Shown: positions 18,258-27,124 of the stretch, in pieces
How positions within the stretch are numbered: the stretch's first letter is position 1
How the letters are laid out: every line of letters begins with the position of its first letter
DNA from: Streptomyces griseus
Lineage (GTDB): Bacteria; Actinomycetota; Actinomycetes; Streptomycetales; Streptomycetaceae
Assembly (NCBI RefSeq): GCF_900460065.1
Contig: NZ_UAVD01000004.1
Span: forward strand, 1-64,000
DNA length: 64,000 nt
Direction of reading: 5' to 3'
Notes under the pieces: generated by a model
What the model was told of the DNA's origin: nothing
Seen by the model: only the letters and a program-made list of their open reading frames with translations
Databases searched by the model: none
Made by a program: the position numbers and the translations under genes

Positions 18258-19238
18258 ATGTCCCCCGAGCACCCCGCCCCCGGCGCCGGCACCGCGGCGG
18301 CCACCGCCCGCCCGGAGGAGTCCGGAGCCCAGCCCCCGCCGTCCGCCGCACCGGGGCCACAGCCCCCTGCCCCGACCGCCGAGCCGGAGTCGGCGACAGC
18401 TCCGGACGGGGAGAGGGCCACCACCGCGGCCGAGTCCCGGGCCGCGGCCGAGCCGGCCGGGACACCGGAGGCTCCGGACGCCGGCGCGGAGAGCCGCGCA
18501 GTGGCAGCGGCCATCGGCACGGCGCCGGAGACCCGGACCATCACCGCCGCCGACAAGGGGCGCCCCCGCACACCGGTCCTGGCAGGGGCCGCGTTCGTCG
18601 GCGCCGCCCTGGTGGCGATACCCGTGCTGCTGATGGGCAGCGCGAACGACGAGGAGCCCCGTACCCCCGCGACGACGGCGGTCGCCGGGAGCGCCGACAC
18701 GGTCCTCAACCCCGAGTCGGCCCCGGCGGCCCTGGACGACTACGTGGCGGTGAAGCCCAGCCCGTCCCCGACGAAGCCGAAGAGGACCGCCCCGCCGAAG
18801 GCCGCGCCCGTCCCGCCGGCACCCGCAGCCCCCACCCCGGCGCCCCGGACGAGCGCCCCCGCCGAGAAGCCCAAGGCGTCACCGAAACCGAAGCCCAAGG
18901 CGGCGCCGAAGCCGGACTGGGGCACCCAGACGGTCTCCGCGACCAGTTCCATCGGGGTCGGCCAGTCCTGGGCCACCAACCGCATCCGCATGACGATGCA
19001 GCAGGACGGCAACCTCGTCGTCTACAACGAGCAGAACAAGCCGGTCTGGGCCGCCATGACCTTCGGCGAGAACCACCGGGCGATCTTCCAGCCCGACGGC
19101 AACCTGGTGGTCCACAACGGCGACGACCGGGCGATCTGGGCCTCCAAGACCCATGACTTCGGCGGCGCCCGGATGGTCCTGAGGCCCGACGGCAAGGTGG
19201 TGATCGTGCACAACGACAGGGTGGTCTGGTCGACCTGA
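18258..19238 (+). CDS. membrane-anchored protein with extracellular B-lectin (mannose-binding bulb-type) domain
   Basis: The 326-residue protein starts MSPEHPAPGAG at ATG 18258 behind GAGGAGGAG. An earlier in-frame ATG lacks an RBS. A Pro/Ala/Glu-rich cytoplasmic region of about 110 residues precedes a single transmembrane helix (PVLAGAAFVGAALVAIPVLL). A Pro/Lys-rich stalk (KPSPSPTKPKRTAPPK) leads to a C-terminal B-lectin of about 100 residues. The B-lectin mannose motif Q-x-D-x-N-x-V-x-Y is complete in MQQDGNLVVY, is nearly complete in FQPDGNLVVH and is degenerate in the third sheet. The anchor plus the following residues (DTVLNPESAP) match the ricin-lectin protein encoded divergently (GTVLDGTGQEAP), so the two are paralogues with swapped heads. 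Confidence 0.87.
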   Translation: MSPEHPAPGAGTAAATARPEESGAQPPPSAAPGPQPPAPTAEPESATAPDGERATTAAESRAAAEPAGTPEAPDAGAESRAVAAAIGTAPETRTITAADKGRPRTPVLAGAAFVGAALVAIPVLLMGSANDEEPRTPATTAVAGSADTVLNPESAPAALDDYVAVKPSPSPTKPKRTAPPKAAPVPPAPAAPTPAPRTSAPAEKPKASPKPKPKAAPKPDWGTQTVSATSSIGVGQSWATNRIRMTMQQDGNLVVYNEQNKPVWAAMTFGENHRAIFQPDGNLVVHNGDDRAIWASKTHDFGGARMVLRPDGKVVIVHNDRVVWST

Positions 19239-19614
19239 CCCGTACGGCGTACGCCCGGCCCGGCGTCCTCCCGGCCCGGCGTCCGACACGGCGGAGTCCC
19301 CGCGGCGCAAGAGGACACGCACGCGTACGCGCACCAACACGCACGGGGCACCTGAATCGGAGTGGCTCTCCCCGCTCGCGTTCCGCCGCGCCGGGGTCCC
19401 GCGACCGCGGCAGCGACGCGGCCCGGGGCGGTGTATGCCCTGGTCGGCGTAACGAGGGCGGTGGCCACGCCCACGGATCCACTCGTGCGCTGTCTGCCGA
19501 ACAGGGCACTTCCGGCATATTCCCGTGTCTTATCTGACTTTTACGACGATTCGTGGCATCCCTTAGGCGATCAGGTGATCAGTACGACAATCATCTCGCC
19601 TTGAAGGAGTCTTC
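19239..19614. other. intergenic region upstream of the secreted protein/sortase pair
   Basis: This 376-nt stretch has no supportable gene. A 13-bp direct repeat (CGGCCCGGCGTCC) occurs twice near 19256-19285. The last 110 nt are less GC-rich and end in AAGGAG at 19602-19607, the RBS for the next gene, so a promoter probably lies there. Confidence 0.45.
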
Positions 19615-20247
19615 ATGCGCATCTCCCGTTCCGTCCGCCCCCGCCACGTCCGCACGGGCGCCAAGGTGGCCGTCGCGGTCGCGGTGGCCGGCGCCACCCT
19701 GGCCGGAGCACCCGCCGCCTACGCCCTCCCCGGCGACAGCGGTGACATCGACATCCGCTCGGTCAGCTGGCACTCGCGCGGCGACCGCGACGGGGTCGAG
19801 GTCTGCAAGTTCGTACTGGCGGCGAGCAACTTCGAGTCGTTCCCGTCGGTCCCGTGGACGATCACCGAGCAGCCCCCGACCGTGCCGCCGGGCACCACCC
19901 TGATGGACCGGCTTCCGCTCATCAACGGCAGTGCGCGCAGCGAGCAGTACCTGCTCCCGGAGGGCACGTACCAGCTGGTGTGGGTCGTCCCGGCGGGCCC
20001 GAAGCAGAAGAGCTTCAAGGTCGAGTGCCCCGACCGCGGTCACGGCGGCGGCAAGCCGCACAAGCCGCAGCGGCCCATCGGCGGGGTCCCCGCGGGCGGC
20101 GGCGGCGTCCCGGACATGGAGCCCGTCAGCTCCGAGAGCGACTCCAACGTCGGGGCCGCCGCCGCACTGGCTGCCGGGGCCGCGGGAGCCGCGGGACTGG
20201 TCATGATGCGCCGGTCCGCACGTCGCCGTGCCCGTGGCGAGGCGTAA
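19615..20247 (+). CDS. secreted protein with C-terminal membrane tail, paired with a sortase
   Basis: The 210-residue protein has a clear Sec signal peptide (basic RISRSVRPRHVRTGAK, then an Ala/Val-rich core ending near AAYALPG). The mature part has two cysteines (VCKF, VECPD) that may form a disulfide, and a Gly/Pro/Lys-rich spacer. The C-terminus is a hydrophobic Ala/Gly helix followed by a positively charged tail (RRSARRRARGEA). That is the layout of a cell-wall sorting signal, but no LPxTG-like pentapeptide precedes the helix; the local sequence is MEPVSSESDSN. Start ATG 19615 follows AAGGAG. It overlaps the sortase gene by 20 nt, implying coupled expression. The function of the mature domain is not recognised. 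Confidence 0.85.
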   Translation: MRISRSVRPRHVRTGAKVAVAVAVAGATLAGAPAAYALPGDSGDIDIRSVSWHSRGDRDGVEVCKFVLAASNFESFPSVPWTITEQPPTVPPGTTLMDRLPLINGSARSEQYLLPEGTYQLVWVVPAGPKQKSFKVECPDRGHGGGKPHKPQRPIGGVPAGGGGVPDMEPVSSESDSNVGAAAALAAGAAGAAGLVMMRRSARRRARGEA

Positions 20248-20944
20248 CGCCCGCTGCCGACGGCGACGACGAGGGCCCACGCGCGCATGCCGTCTCACGA
20301 TGACGCTGTGCGTGACGTTCTCCCTGGTGGCCGGCATCGTCTGGGTGTCCTCGGACTCCGAGGACACCCGGTCGGCCACCGCCGCCCGCGGCAACGACGC
20401 CGCGGGCGGCGGGCGGGAGCCGTTCCGACGGGCACCGCACGAACCGGAGAAGCACGTGCCTGCCTCACACGCCCCTCTGGTGCCCTCCCGCCCCCTGAAG
20501 GTCGCCATTCCCGCCATCTTCATCGAGGCGGCGGTCACCGGACTCGGCCTCGACGCGAAGGGCCGGCTCGAAGCCCCGCCACTGAGCAAGCCCAAGCTCA
20601 CGGGGTGGTACGAGCAGGGGGCGTCGCCCGGTGAGAACGGAACGGCACTGCTCGTCGGCCACCGGGACACCAGGACCGGCCCGGCCATCTTCCTCAACCT
20701 CAACGCACTGCGCCGGGGCGACAAGGTCAACGTGGCGCGTGCGGACCGCAAGACCGCGGTGTTCACGGTGGACGCCGTGAAGACGTACACGAAGGACAAG
20801 TTCCCCGACGACAAGGTCTACGGGGAGACCGGGCGACCCGAACTCCGGCTGCTGACCTGCGGCGGGCGTTTCGACGAGAAGGCGGGCTACTCGGCGAACG
20901 TGGTCGTCTTCGCGCACCTCACATCACTCAGGAAAGCGGCCTGA
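20228..20944 (+). CDS. class F sortase
   Basis: The protein is 238 residues if translated from GTG 20228. The N-terminus is very basic and is followed by one membrane helix (CVTFSLVAGIVWV), so a start a few codons later is possible. The sortase fold spans about residues 85-235. The catalytic His lies in ALLVGHRDT and the catalytic Cys in RLLTCGG. At the position where a sortase Arg is expected near the C-terminus, the sequence reads SANVVVFAHL, with no Arg. Class F enzymes of actinomycetes act as housekeeping or dedicated transpeptidases that anchor secreted proteins to peptidoglycan. The overlapping upstream gene is the obvious candidate partner. A strong hairpin follows at 20960. Confidence 0.87.
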   Translation: MPVARRNARCRRRRRGPTRACRLTMTLCVTFSLVAGIVWVSSDSEDTRSATAARGNDAAGGGREPFRRAPHEPEKHVPASHAPLVPSRPLKVAIPAIFIEAAVTGLGLDAKGRLEAPPLSKPKLTGWYEQGASPGENGTALLVGHRDTRTGPAIFLNLNALRRGDKVNVARADRKTAVFTVDAVKTYTKDKFPDDKVYGETGRPELRLLTCGGRFDEKAGYSANVVVFAHLTSLRKAA

Positions 20945-20959
20945 CCGGCACGGTGACAC

Positions 20960-20989
20960 GGCCGGTACCTCGGGGACAAGGTACCGGCC
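20960..20989 (+). terminator. intrinsic-type terminator after the sortase gene
   Basis: GGCCGGTACC at 20960-20969 pairs perfectly with GGTACCGGCC at 20980-20989 across a 10-nt loop. Outer GTGAC/GTCAC arms extend the pairing. It lies 15 nt after the stop codon. Confidence 0.7.
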
Positions 20990-21080
20990 CGCCGTCACGC
21001 CCGGAGCAGAGGCCGGACGCCGCCGCGAGTCCGGCGCTCCCCCTGCGGTTGTCGAACGAAACCGACACCGACCGGCACGC

Positions 21081-22394
21081 CTACGCGGGCAGGGCGGGGA
21101 AGACCAGCACCGAGCCGTCCCTGTTCCGGGCGATCTCGATCGTCACGTCCGTGGCGCGGCCGTTGACCGTCACGTTTTCACCCAGCCGGTTGATCCGGTG
21201 TGCCGCGCGCATCAGGCGATCGACTTCACCGGGTGTGAAGACGGGCCGCAATCCGTTCGGGCGAGCCAACTCGAGCGCCGACAGGCGCAGCAGAACCTCG
21301 GCGATGCCCGACTCCAGTTCGTCGAGGCGCTGCTGGTCCCGCTTGAGTTCACGCGTGAAGCTCTCGAACAGATTCCCAGGGTTGTTCTGTGCATGCTCGA
21401 CCGCTTGCAGAACGACGACCCGCCGCTTCAACGCAACCGCCAGCGAGGCGAGTTCGAGGTGGGCACGGAATTCCCCACCCTGGTCGTCGATGCCGGGGAA
21501 CGACTTGGTCAGTGTGCCGAGCTCGACGGCCTCGCCATCGGGCAGCGCATCAAGTGTGTTCTGCCACCGGGTGAGGCGGCGGCCGGCCTTGCCCAGCGCC
21601 GTGTCGATGGCATAGACCGCCGAGTCCAGCCCCAGCGAGACACCGAGCTTGCCCCGGTCGAGCAGGATCGCGGTGGCCTTTTCGATGGCGCCTCGGCAGC
21701 CGTCGAGGGCACTGTGCTCGTCTTCGAGCTTCTCCTCGTGCAGTCGCTCCAGCAGTTCCGTGATGTGTTCGATGGCCTGCTGACGCTGCTGGTCGGCGTG
21801 CGCACTCACCCCCACCGCCACGGCCATGAGTACGAGCGGCGCGGCCACGGTGAGCGCCGCACCGCCGACGGCCGTGACGCCGGCCGTCGCACCGGCTCCA
21901 CCGGCTGCGCCCGCTGCCGCCGCCTTACTGACCGGCACGTACGTCGCCTGGGCGACGATGCGGCCCATGGGATCCACGAGCGGACCACGGACGCCACCGG
22001 CCACCGCCTTCGACGCCATCTGGCGGACCATGCCCTGACCGACCTGGGCTGCGACCTTCGCCGGAATCACGACGCGATACAGGTTCTCGCCCGCGGCGGT
22101 CGCCGTGGCCGCAGCGGAGGAGTTCCGTGCTGTCTGCGCGACGAGCTGCGACAGATGCTGTGCCAAGGGACTCACAGCGTCGAGCGGGATGCCTCGGCTG
22201 CGGTCGAGCTCGTCGGGAAGCGGATGCACCTCCAGAGTGGCGATCGGCTCGTCGGCCAGGGCGGCCAGCACACCGCGCAACTCACCCAGGCGCTCGGCTG
22301 TCATCGGCCGGTCCCCGACCACGGCGGGCACCCGGACGTCACCGGTCGCGAGCGTCCACACCGGAACAGCTGCCGCCTTGCGGTAGTCAATCAT
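21081..22394 (-). CDS. hypothetical protein with central hydrophobic segment and coiled-coil
   Basis: The 437-residue protein starts MIDYRKAAAVPVWTLA at ATG 22394, with GGGGAGA upstream. I do not recognise the family. Residues about 1-110 are a mixed domain. About 155-200 is a strongly hydrophobic Ala/Gly/Val stretch (AAAAGAAGGAGATAGV, then LTVAAPLVLMAVAVGV), long enough for a membrane hairpin. From about 200 to 390 the protein is charged and helical, with heptad-like spacing (LLERLHEEKLEDEHS; ELKRDQQRLDELES). The last 45 residues look like a small beta domain. There is no signal peptide, so an inner-membrane-associated cytoplasmic protein is likely. It stands alone between the sortase pair and the accessory STAND locus. 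A pore-forming or effector role would be speculation. Confidence 0.75.
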   Translation of the reverse strand: MIDYRKAAAVPVWTLATGDVRVPAVVGDRPMTAERLGELRGVLAALADEPIATLEVHPLPDELDRSRGIPLDAVSPLAQHLSQLVAQTARNSSAAATATAAGENLYRVVIPAKVAAQVGQGMVRQMASKAVAGGVRGPLVDPMGRIVAQATYVPVSKAAAAGAAGGAGATAGVTAVGGAALTVAAPLVLMAVAVGVSAHADQQRQQAIEHITELLERLHEEKLEDEHSALDGCRGAIEKATAILLDRGKLGVSLGLDSAVYAIDTALGKAGRRLTRWQNTLDALPDGEAVELGTLTKSFPGIDDQGGEFRAHLELASLAVALKRRVVVLQAVEHAQNNPGNLFESFTRELKRDQQRLDELESGIAEVLLRLSALELARPNGLRPVFTPGEVDRLMRAAHRINRLGENVTVNGRATDVTIEIARNRDGSVLVFPALPA

Positions 22395-22995
22395 CGTCTC
22401 CCCTTGCGTTCCCTCAACAGCCTACGACTGGCATATGGTTGAGATGGTCGACTCCCGTCCCCGCGGATCACGTCGCCCGGCCGGCACTGGCCACGCCTCG
22501 GGCCAGGTCACTGCCTGGACGGCTTCACCGCACCCTCGCAGTCCCCGCCACACCGTCACCGCGTCCGGACCCAGGAGTCGCAGGGAGATCCTCGCCCGGT
22601 CCGACGCGGGGGCGTCAGAGAGTGCCGGAGTCCTCGCCCGGCATGTAACGGCAAGCCATGCCCGCCGGCAGCTCCCGGGGCTTCTTCCCCTCTCGAAGGC
22701 CGTATGGTCTGCGCGGACGTGGCTGTCCAGGAAGTCGGAGCACAGGTAGCAGACGTATGCAAACGGGGAGGACTCCGCGACTTTGAGCCTTCAGCAGAGC
22801 CCTGGCACCTCGCCGGTGAGGCTTTTCTCCACCCCCGTACGGTTCGCGGCGCACCAGTACCCGCGTGGCGCTTCCCGGCCGGGAACAAGGCCCAGGTACG
22901 GCAGTCGAGACCCGGCCCTCGCCCTACCGGCTGCAGGATCTCGTACGTGCCGTGAGACCGGGCGCGGCCCAGGTCCGGGGACGGGAACTCGGCAA
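22395..22995. other. intergenic region with no supported gene
   Basis: In this 601-nt stretch no frame has sustained codon bias, a good RBS and a recognisable product. GC content is lower than in flanking genes. One short frame on the minus strand around 22650-22790 reads FAYVCYLCSDFLDSHV and lacks a start. It may be a remnant of a deleted gene, consistent with the accessory character of this area. Confidence 0.5.
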
Positions 22996-25900
22996 CTACT
23001 CGATCTCCAGCTCCTCGGTGACCTTCTCCCACACCGCCTCCGTGCCTGGGTGTCCGTGCCGGCGGACAAGATCGGCGAAGCCGGTGAGCGTCAGGGCCTC
23101 GTGAAGGGGCACGGCGTACAGGCGGCGCCGGTCCGTGTGGTCGGCTTGGACAGCGATCCCGACAAGCCGGCCGTGGCAGAAGACGGCGGAGCCGGAGGCC
23201 CCCGCCCAGCGCTGGTCACCGCCGTGTCCGCCAGCCGCGGCCAGCCCGACGGCGCAGTCCAGCACCCAGCCGGCCGACGACATCGCCAACGGTGAGAGAT
23301 CGCCGTGGTAGTCCTCGACCCGCACCTGGTCGCCGAGCCGGTCGGTGAAGTAGGCCCCCGTGAACGGGATGCGCGCGCTCCCGCTCGGCCGTCCCCAGCG
23401 AACCGGTGCCTCACCAGTCTTTGGAGCGGGCTCGTCCAGCCACAGCAGCGCCACGTCGAGCGCGTCCTCAGGCGGGACACCGTGCTGGGGATCGGGCCAG
23501 CAGACCTGAGCCGGCTGTCGTACGACGTCTCCGAACCGAGGATGACCCACCCGGGTACTCACCAGTCCGGTCCACCGGCCGCCCTTCCGGACGAGATGCA
23601 GGGCCGTGAGCACGAGCTGAGGTCCGATCAGGTAGCCGGTGCCGAACCCGCCGTCGTCGCTACCGACGCATACCAGCCGCCGCGGATCCATCACCGGGCT
23701 CTCGCGGACCCGGCCGGACGGCATGGCCCCGGCTTCGAGCGCGCGCCGGGTGGCGGCCAGGTAGTCACGGGTGGCGGCGGTGTCGGGGTGGTCCGGGCCG
23801 AGGACCCGCAGCCGCTCGGCGAGGACGTTGTCCAGCATTCCGACCGCTTCCTCGACGCGGCCGGCCCGCCGGTGCGAAACGGCGAGGTTGTGGCGGGTGG
23901 TGAGGGTGTCGGGGTGTTCGGGGCCGAGGACGCGCAGGCGCTCGGCGAGAACCTGCTCCTGGAGATCGACGGCTTCCACGACGCGGCCCCCCTGCTCGTA
24001 GGCGGTGGCGAGGTTGCTGCGCGTGGTGAGACTGCCGGGGTGCCGGGGCCCGAGGACACGTTCGCGGTCGGACAACACGCGCTGCAACAGTTCGATTGCC
24101 GTGTCGGTGCGGCCCGCCCGCAGATACAGGTTGGCGAGGTTGTTACCGGCGTTGAGTGTGCCCGGGTGGTCCGGTCCGAGGACGCGTTCGCTGTCGGTGA
24201 GTACCTGTTCCTGGAGTCGGATGGCCGCCGTGGTGCGACCGGCCCGCCCCAGGGCGTGCGCGAGGCTGCTGCCGATGACGACGAGGTCGGGGTGGCCGGT
24301 GCCGAGGACGCGTTCGCGGTCGGTGAGGACGCGCTGGAGCAGTTCGACGGCGGCGGCGGCGCGGCCCGCCCGCAGATAGGACAGTGCGAGGTTGTGACGG
24401 GAGGCGAGGACGTCCGGGTGTTCGGGCCCCAGAACGCGTTCGCGGTCGGCGACGACCTGCTCCTGGAGGCTGATGGCCTCGTCGGTACGGCCGGCCTCCC
24501 GGTAGGCGCCGGCCAGGACGTCGCGCGTGGTGAGGGTGTCGGGGTGGTCCGGTCCCAGGACGCGTTCGCGGTCGGCGAGGACCTGTTCCTGGAGGCTGAT
24601 GGCCTCGTCGGTGCGGCCGGCCTCCCGGTAGGAGGCAGCAAGGTTGTGGCGGGTGGTGAGGGTGTCGGGGTGCTCGGTACCGAGGACGCGCTCGCTGTCG
24701 GTGAGGACCTGCCGCTCGATGGTGATGGCCTCGGTGACACGCCCCGTCTGCCGGTAGGAGGTGGCCAGGTTGTGACGGGTGTCGAGGGTGTTGGGGTGGT
24801 CGGTGCCGAGGACGCGTGCGCGGTCGGCGAGAACCTGTTCCTCGATGGTGATGGCCTCCCTGATGCGTCCCGCCTGCCGGTAGGAGGCGGCGAGGTTGTG
24901 ACGGGTGTCGAGGGTCTGGGGGTGGTCCGGCCCGAGGACGCGTTCGCTCTCAGCGAGGACCTCCTCCTCAATGGCGATGGCCTCGCCGGTGCGTCCCGCC
25001 TGTTGGTGGGAGATCGCAAGGTTGTGGCGGGTGGCCAGGGCGTCGGGGTGCCGGGGCCCGAGGATGCGGTGCGCGTTGTCGGCCATGTGCTGCCAGTAGG
25101 CGGTGGCGGCGTTGGCCATTCCGGCGTCGTACAGGCTCCGGCCGGCGCGGTAGAGCACCGGGTGCCGCTCGGGGTGGTGCCAGAGGTGGTCGCCGGTGAG
25201 GCCGGCAAGGATCTCGGTGTTGGCGCGCAGGGCGGCGGCCAGGTCGGGGTGGGGCTGGTCCACCTCCGGCCAAAGGCTGAGGAGGCCGCCCGCGGCGGCG
25301 TAGGCGAGGTGGGCCAGCTCGGTGCTGGGAATCTCCTCACGGACGGCGCGAGCAGTGAGCGCGTGGATACGGACGGCGCGGGGCCCGGCACCCGGATCGG
25401 AGGTGACCAGCGCGTACCGGTGGAGGACCCGTAGTGCGGAACGGGCCCAGGCCGGGCTGGTCGTCGGTTCGTGCGGAGATTTCCGTGAGGAGAGGTGAGC
25501 GAGGACGGGCTCGCTGGCCCACAGCGGGTGGGGGTGGCCGGCGGGGTCGAGGAGGGAGATCAGCCGCAGGACGGGAAGGACGAGCCCGGTGGGGTCCGCG
25601 GCCCGGGCGGCGTCGAGGGAGAGGAGCAGCGCGGTGGTGATGGCCAGGCCGTAGCCCTCGGCGTCGGAGGTGGCGGGCAGTGCCTCTTCGAGCCGGGTGT
25701 GCCGGTCGGCGAACAGTTCCAGGTACGCGGAGCAGGACAGATCCTCGTTGACGAGGTGCGCGGCCGCCAGCCCGAGGGCGAGCGGGAGGCGGCCGAGCGC
25801 CTCGGCGAGGGCGGGGACCTGATCGTCCAGGAGGTGCGTCATGCCCTCGCCGGTCAGACGCTCCCGCACATAGGCGTCGGCCTCTTCAGCGGAGTAGACG

Positions 25901-27123
25901 TCGATAGGGACGCGTGCGCGGTCGCCCCCGGTCAGGCGCGAGTCGAGCAGCCGGGTGGTGGCGAGGACCCTGCCGGTGCCGGTGCGGCTGAGGGGCCACC
26001 AGGGGTTGATGCCGGCCGGGTCGGTGACGTCGTCCAGCACGACGAGCCAGCGGCGCCGGGTGGTGGCCAGCCACTCCAGCAAAGCCCTGGCGTCCGCCTC
26101 CGGGTCCAGGCCGGTCACGTCCGGGAGCCGCAGGCGTACGGCGGCGCGGGCGTACTGGGTGATCACCTGCTGGACCTCGGTCGCCGCGGCCCAGACGACA
26201 AGGTCGGTCCCCCGCTGCAGGGCGTCGCCGGCGACGGCGGCGGCGAGCTGAGTCTTACCGACCCCGCCACCGCCGGACAGGATCCGCGTCGGTTTCGGGG
26301 ATGCCTCCTGCGAGAGGACAACCGGCCCGGCTCCCGAACGGGCCTGTTCGATCTGCTTCCGCAGACCCGCGCGCGGCTGAAACGCCGAGGCGAGCGTCGG
26401 CACCGGACCGATCTCGATCTGTTCCCGCTCACCGCCAGCAGTGAGCCTCTCCAGTTCGGTGGTGGTGCCGGGATGTCCGTGGAGGGTGACGAGGCCGGCA
26501 AACTCGCGGTCGGCGAGGGCCTTGTGCACGGGTACGGCGTGCAGACGCCGCCATGCCATGGCGCGGTTGTCCTCGACGACCACACCGATCAGCCGGTCGT
26601 CGAGGAAGATCGCCGAGCCGGAGGCACCAGCCCAGGGGCGTTTCCGCCCGTCGCCGGGGGCGGGCCAGACCTCGCTGTCCAGCACCCAGCCAGTCGTCGA
26701 AGTCGACACGGCGGACAACGTGCCGTTCAGCGCCTCGCAGTGGGCCTCGCTGCCCGAGTCGGCGGCGAAGGCCGGGAAACCGGCCCCAGTGAACGGAACG
26801 CGGTCCACCCCGTCCGGCTGCCCCCAGCGGACCGGTCCGTCCCCGGTGTCCGGCACGGGCACGTCCAGCGTCAACAGGGCTACGTCCAGGGCGCCTTCGG
26901 GTGGGTTTCCCAGCCGGGGGTCGGGCCAGCGCACCTCCGCCCGACGTCGCACGACGTCCCCGAACGCGGGATGACCGACATGAGCTCTCACCCCCTGCGC
27001 CCATCGGCGGCCGGGGTGCACCACGTGCAACGCGGTGAGGACGAGCCCGGGGCCGATCAGATACCCGGTGCCGGAGTCCTTCGGATCCTCGGTGCTAACC
27101 CACACCAGTCTCCTCGGTTCCAC
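22996..27123 (-). CDS. STAND/NLR-like protein: trypsin-like protease, NB-ARC NTPase, TPR array, second trypsin-like protease
   Basis: The 1375-residue protein starts at GTG 27123, 1 nt after the Trypco2 stop. Residues 1-235 are a trypsin-like protease with His33 (TALH), Asp80 (LDVALL) and Ser168 (GASGS). About 270-660 is an NB-ARC-type STAND module with Walker A GGGGVGKT (near 284) and Walker B WLVVLDDV (near 359). About 680-1125 holds ten to eleven 42-residue TPRs of the RVLGPDHPDTLTTRHNLA type. About 1144-1375 is a second trypsin-like domain clearly homologous to the first, with its own His (TALH), Asp (LDVALL) and Ser (GASGS). There is no signal peptide, so it should be cytosolic. Trypsin-STAND-TPR proteins with Trypco partners are predicted biological-conflict systems in multicellular bacteria. 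The trigger would be sensed by the TPRs and the protease released as effector. The second, C-terminal protease copy is unusual. Confidence 0.9.
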   Translation of the reverse strand: MEPRRLVWVSTEDPKDSGTGYLIGPGLVLTALHVVHPGRRWAQGVRAHVGHPAFGDVVRRRAEVRWPDPRLGNPPEGALDVALLTLDVPVPDTGDGPVRWGQPDGVDRVPFTGAGFPAFAADSGSEAHCEALNGTLSAVSTSTTGWVLDSEVWPAPGDGRKRPWAGASGSAIFLDDRLIGVVVEDNRAMAWRRLHAVPVHKALADREFAGLVTLHGHPGTTTELERLTAGGEREQIEIGPVPTLASAFQPRAGLRKQIEQARSGAGPVVLSQEASPKPTRILSGGGGVGKTQLAAAVAGDALQRGTDLVVWAAATEVQQVITQYARAAVRLRLPDVTGLDPEADARALLEWLATTRRRWLVVLDDVTDPAGINPWWPLSRTGTGRVLATTRLLDSRLTGGDRARVPIDVYSAEEADAYVRERLTGEGMTHLLDDQVPALAEALGRLPLALGLAAAHLVNEDLSCSAYLELFADRHTRLEEALPATSDAEGYGLAITTALLLSLDAARAADPTGLVLPVLRLISLLDPAGHPHPLWASEPVLAHLSSRKSPHEPTTSPAWARSALRVLHRYALVTSDPGAGPRAVRIHALTARAVREEIPSTELAHLAYAAAGGLLSLWPEVDQPHPDLAAALRANTEILAGLTGDHLWHHPERHPVLYRAGRSLYDAGMANAATAYWQHMADNAHRILGPRHPDALATRHNLAISHQQAGRTGEAIAIEEEVLAESERVLGPDHPQTLDTRHNLAASYRQAGRIREAITIEEQVLADRARVLGTDHPNTLDTRHNLATSYRQTGRVTEAITIERQVLTDSERVLGTEHPDTLTTRHNLAASYREAGRTDEAISLQEQVLADRERVLGPDHPDTLTTRDVLAGAYREAGRTDEAISLQEQVVADRERVLGPEHPDVLASRHNLALSYLRAGRAAAAVELLQRVLTDRERVLGTGHPDLVVIGSSLAHALGRAGRTTAAIRLQEQVLTDSERVLGPDHPGTLNAGNNLANLYLRAGRTDTAIELLQRVLSDRERVLGPRHPGSLTTRSNLATAYEQGGRVVEAVDLQEQVLAERLRVLGPEHPDTLTTRHNLAVSHRRAGRVEEAVGMLDNVLAERLRVLGPDHPDTAATRDYLAATRRALEAGAMPSGRVRESPVMDPRRLVCVGSDDGGFGTGYLIGPQLVLTALHLVRKGGRWTGLVSTRVGHPRFGDVVRQPAQVCWPDPQHGVPPEDALDVALLWLDEPAPKTGEAPVRWGRPSGSARIPFTGAYFTDRLGDQVRVEDYHGDLSPLAMSSAGWVLDCAVGLAAAGGHGGDQRWAGASGSAVFCHGRLVGIAVQADHTDRRRLYAVPLHEALTLTGFADLVRRHGHPGTEAVWEKVTEELEIE
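23760..25100. repeat. 126-bp tandem repeats encoding 42-residue TPR units
   Basis: About ten copies have an exact 126-bp period; the GAGGACGCG-type anchor recurs at 24052, 24178 and 24304 and onward to about 25060. They encode kinesin-light-chain-type TPRs. Neighbouring copies (for example those near 24430-24680) are almost identical at DNA level, so expansion and contraction by recombination are likely. Confidence 0.88.
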
Positions 27124-27124
27124 C

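Noticed and set aside
22800-23069. Minus-strand segment reading YWCAANRTGVEKSLTGEVP, faintly like the zinc-binding part of RbpA
   Set aside because: Only a few residues match, the C-x2-C zinc pair is absent and the frame overlaps the start of a real gene; coincidence is more likely.
23305-25434. Plus-strand frame of 709 codons opposite the TPR array
   Set aside because: Its regular repeats only mirror the 126-bp period of the TPR repeats on the other strand.
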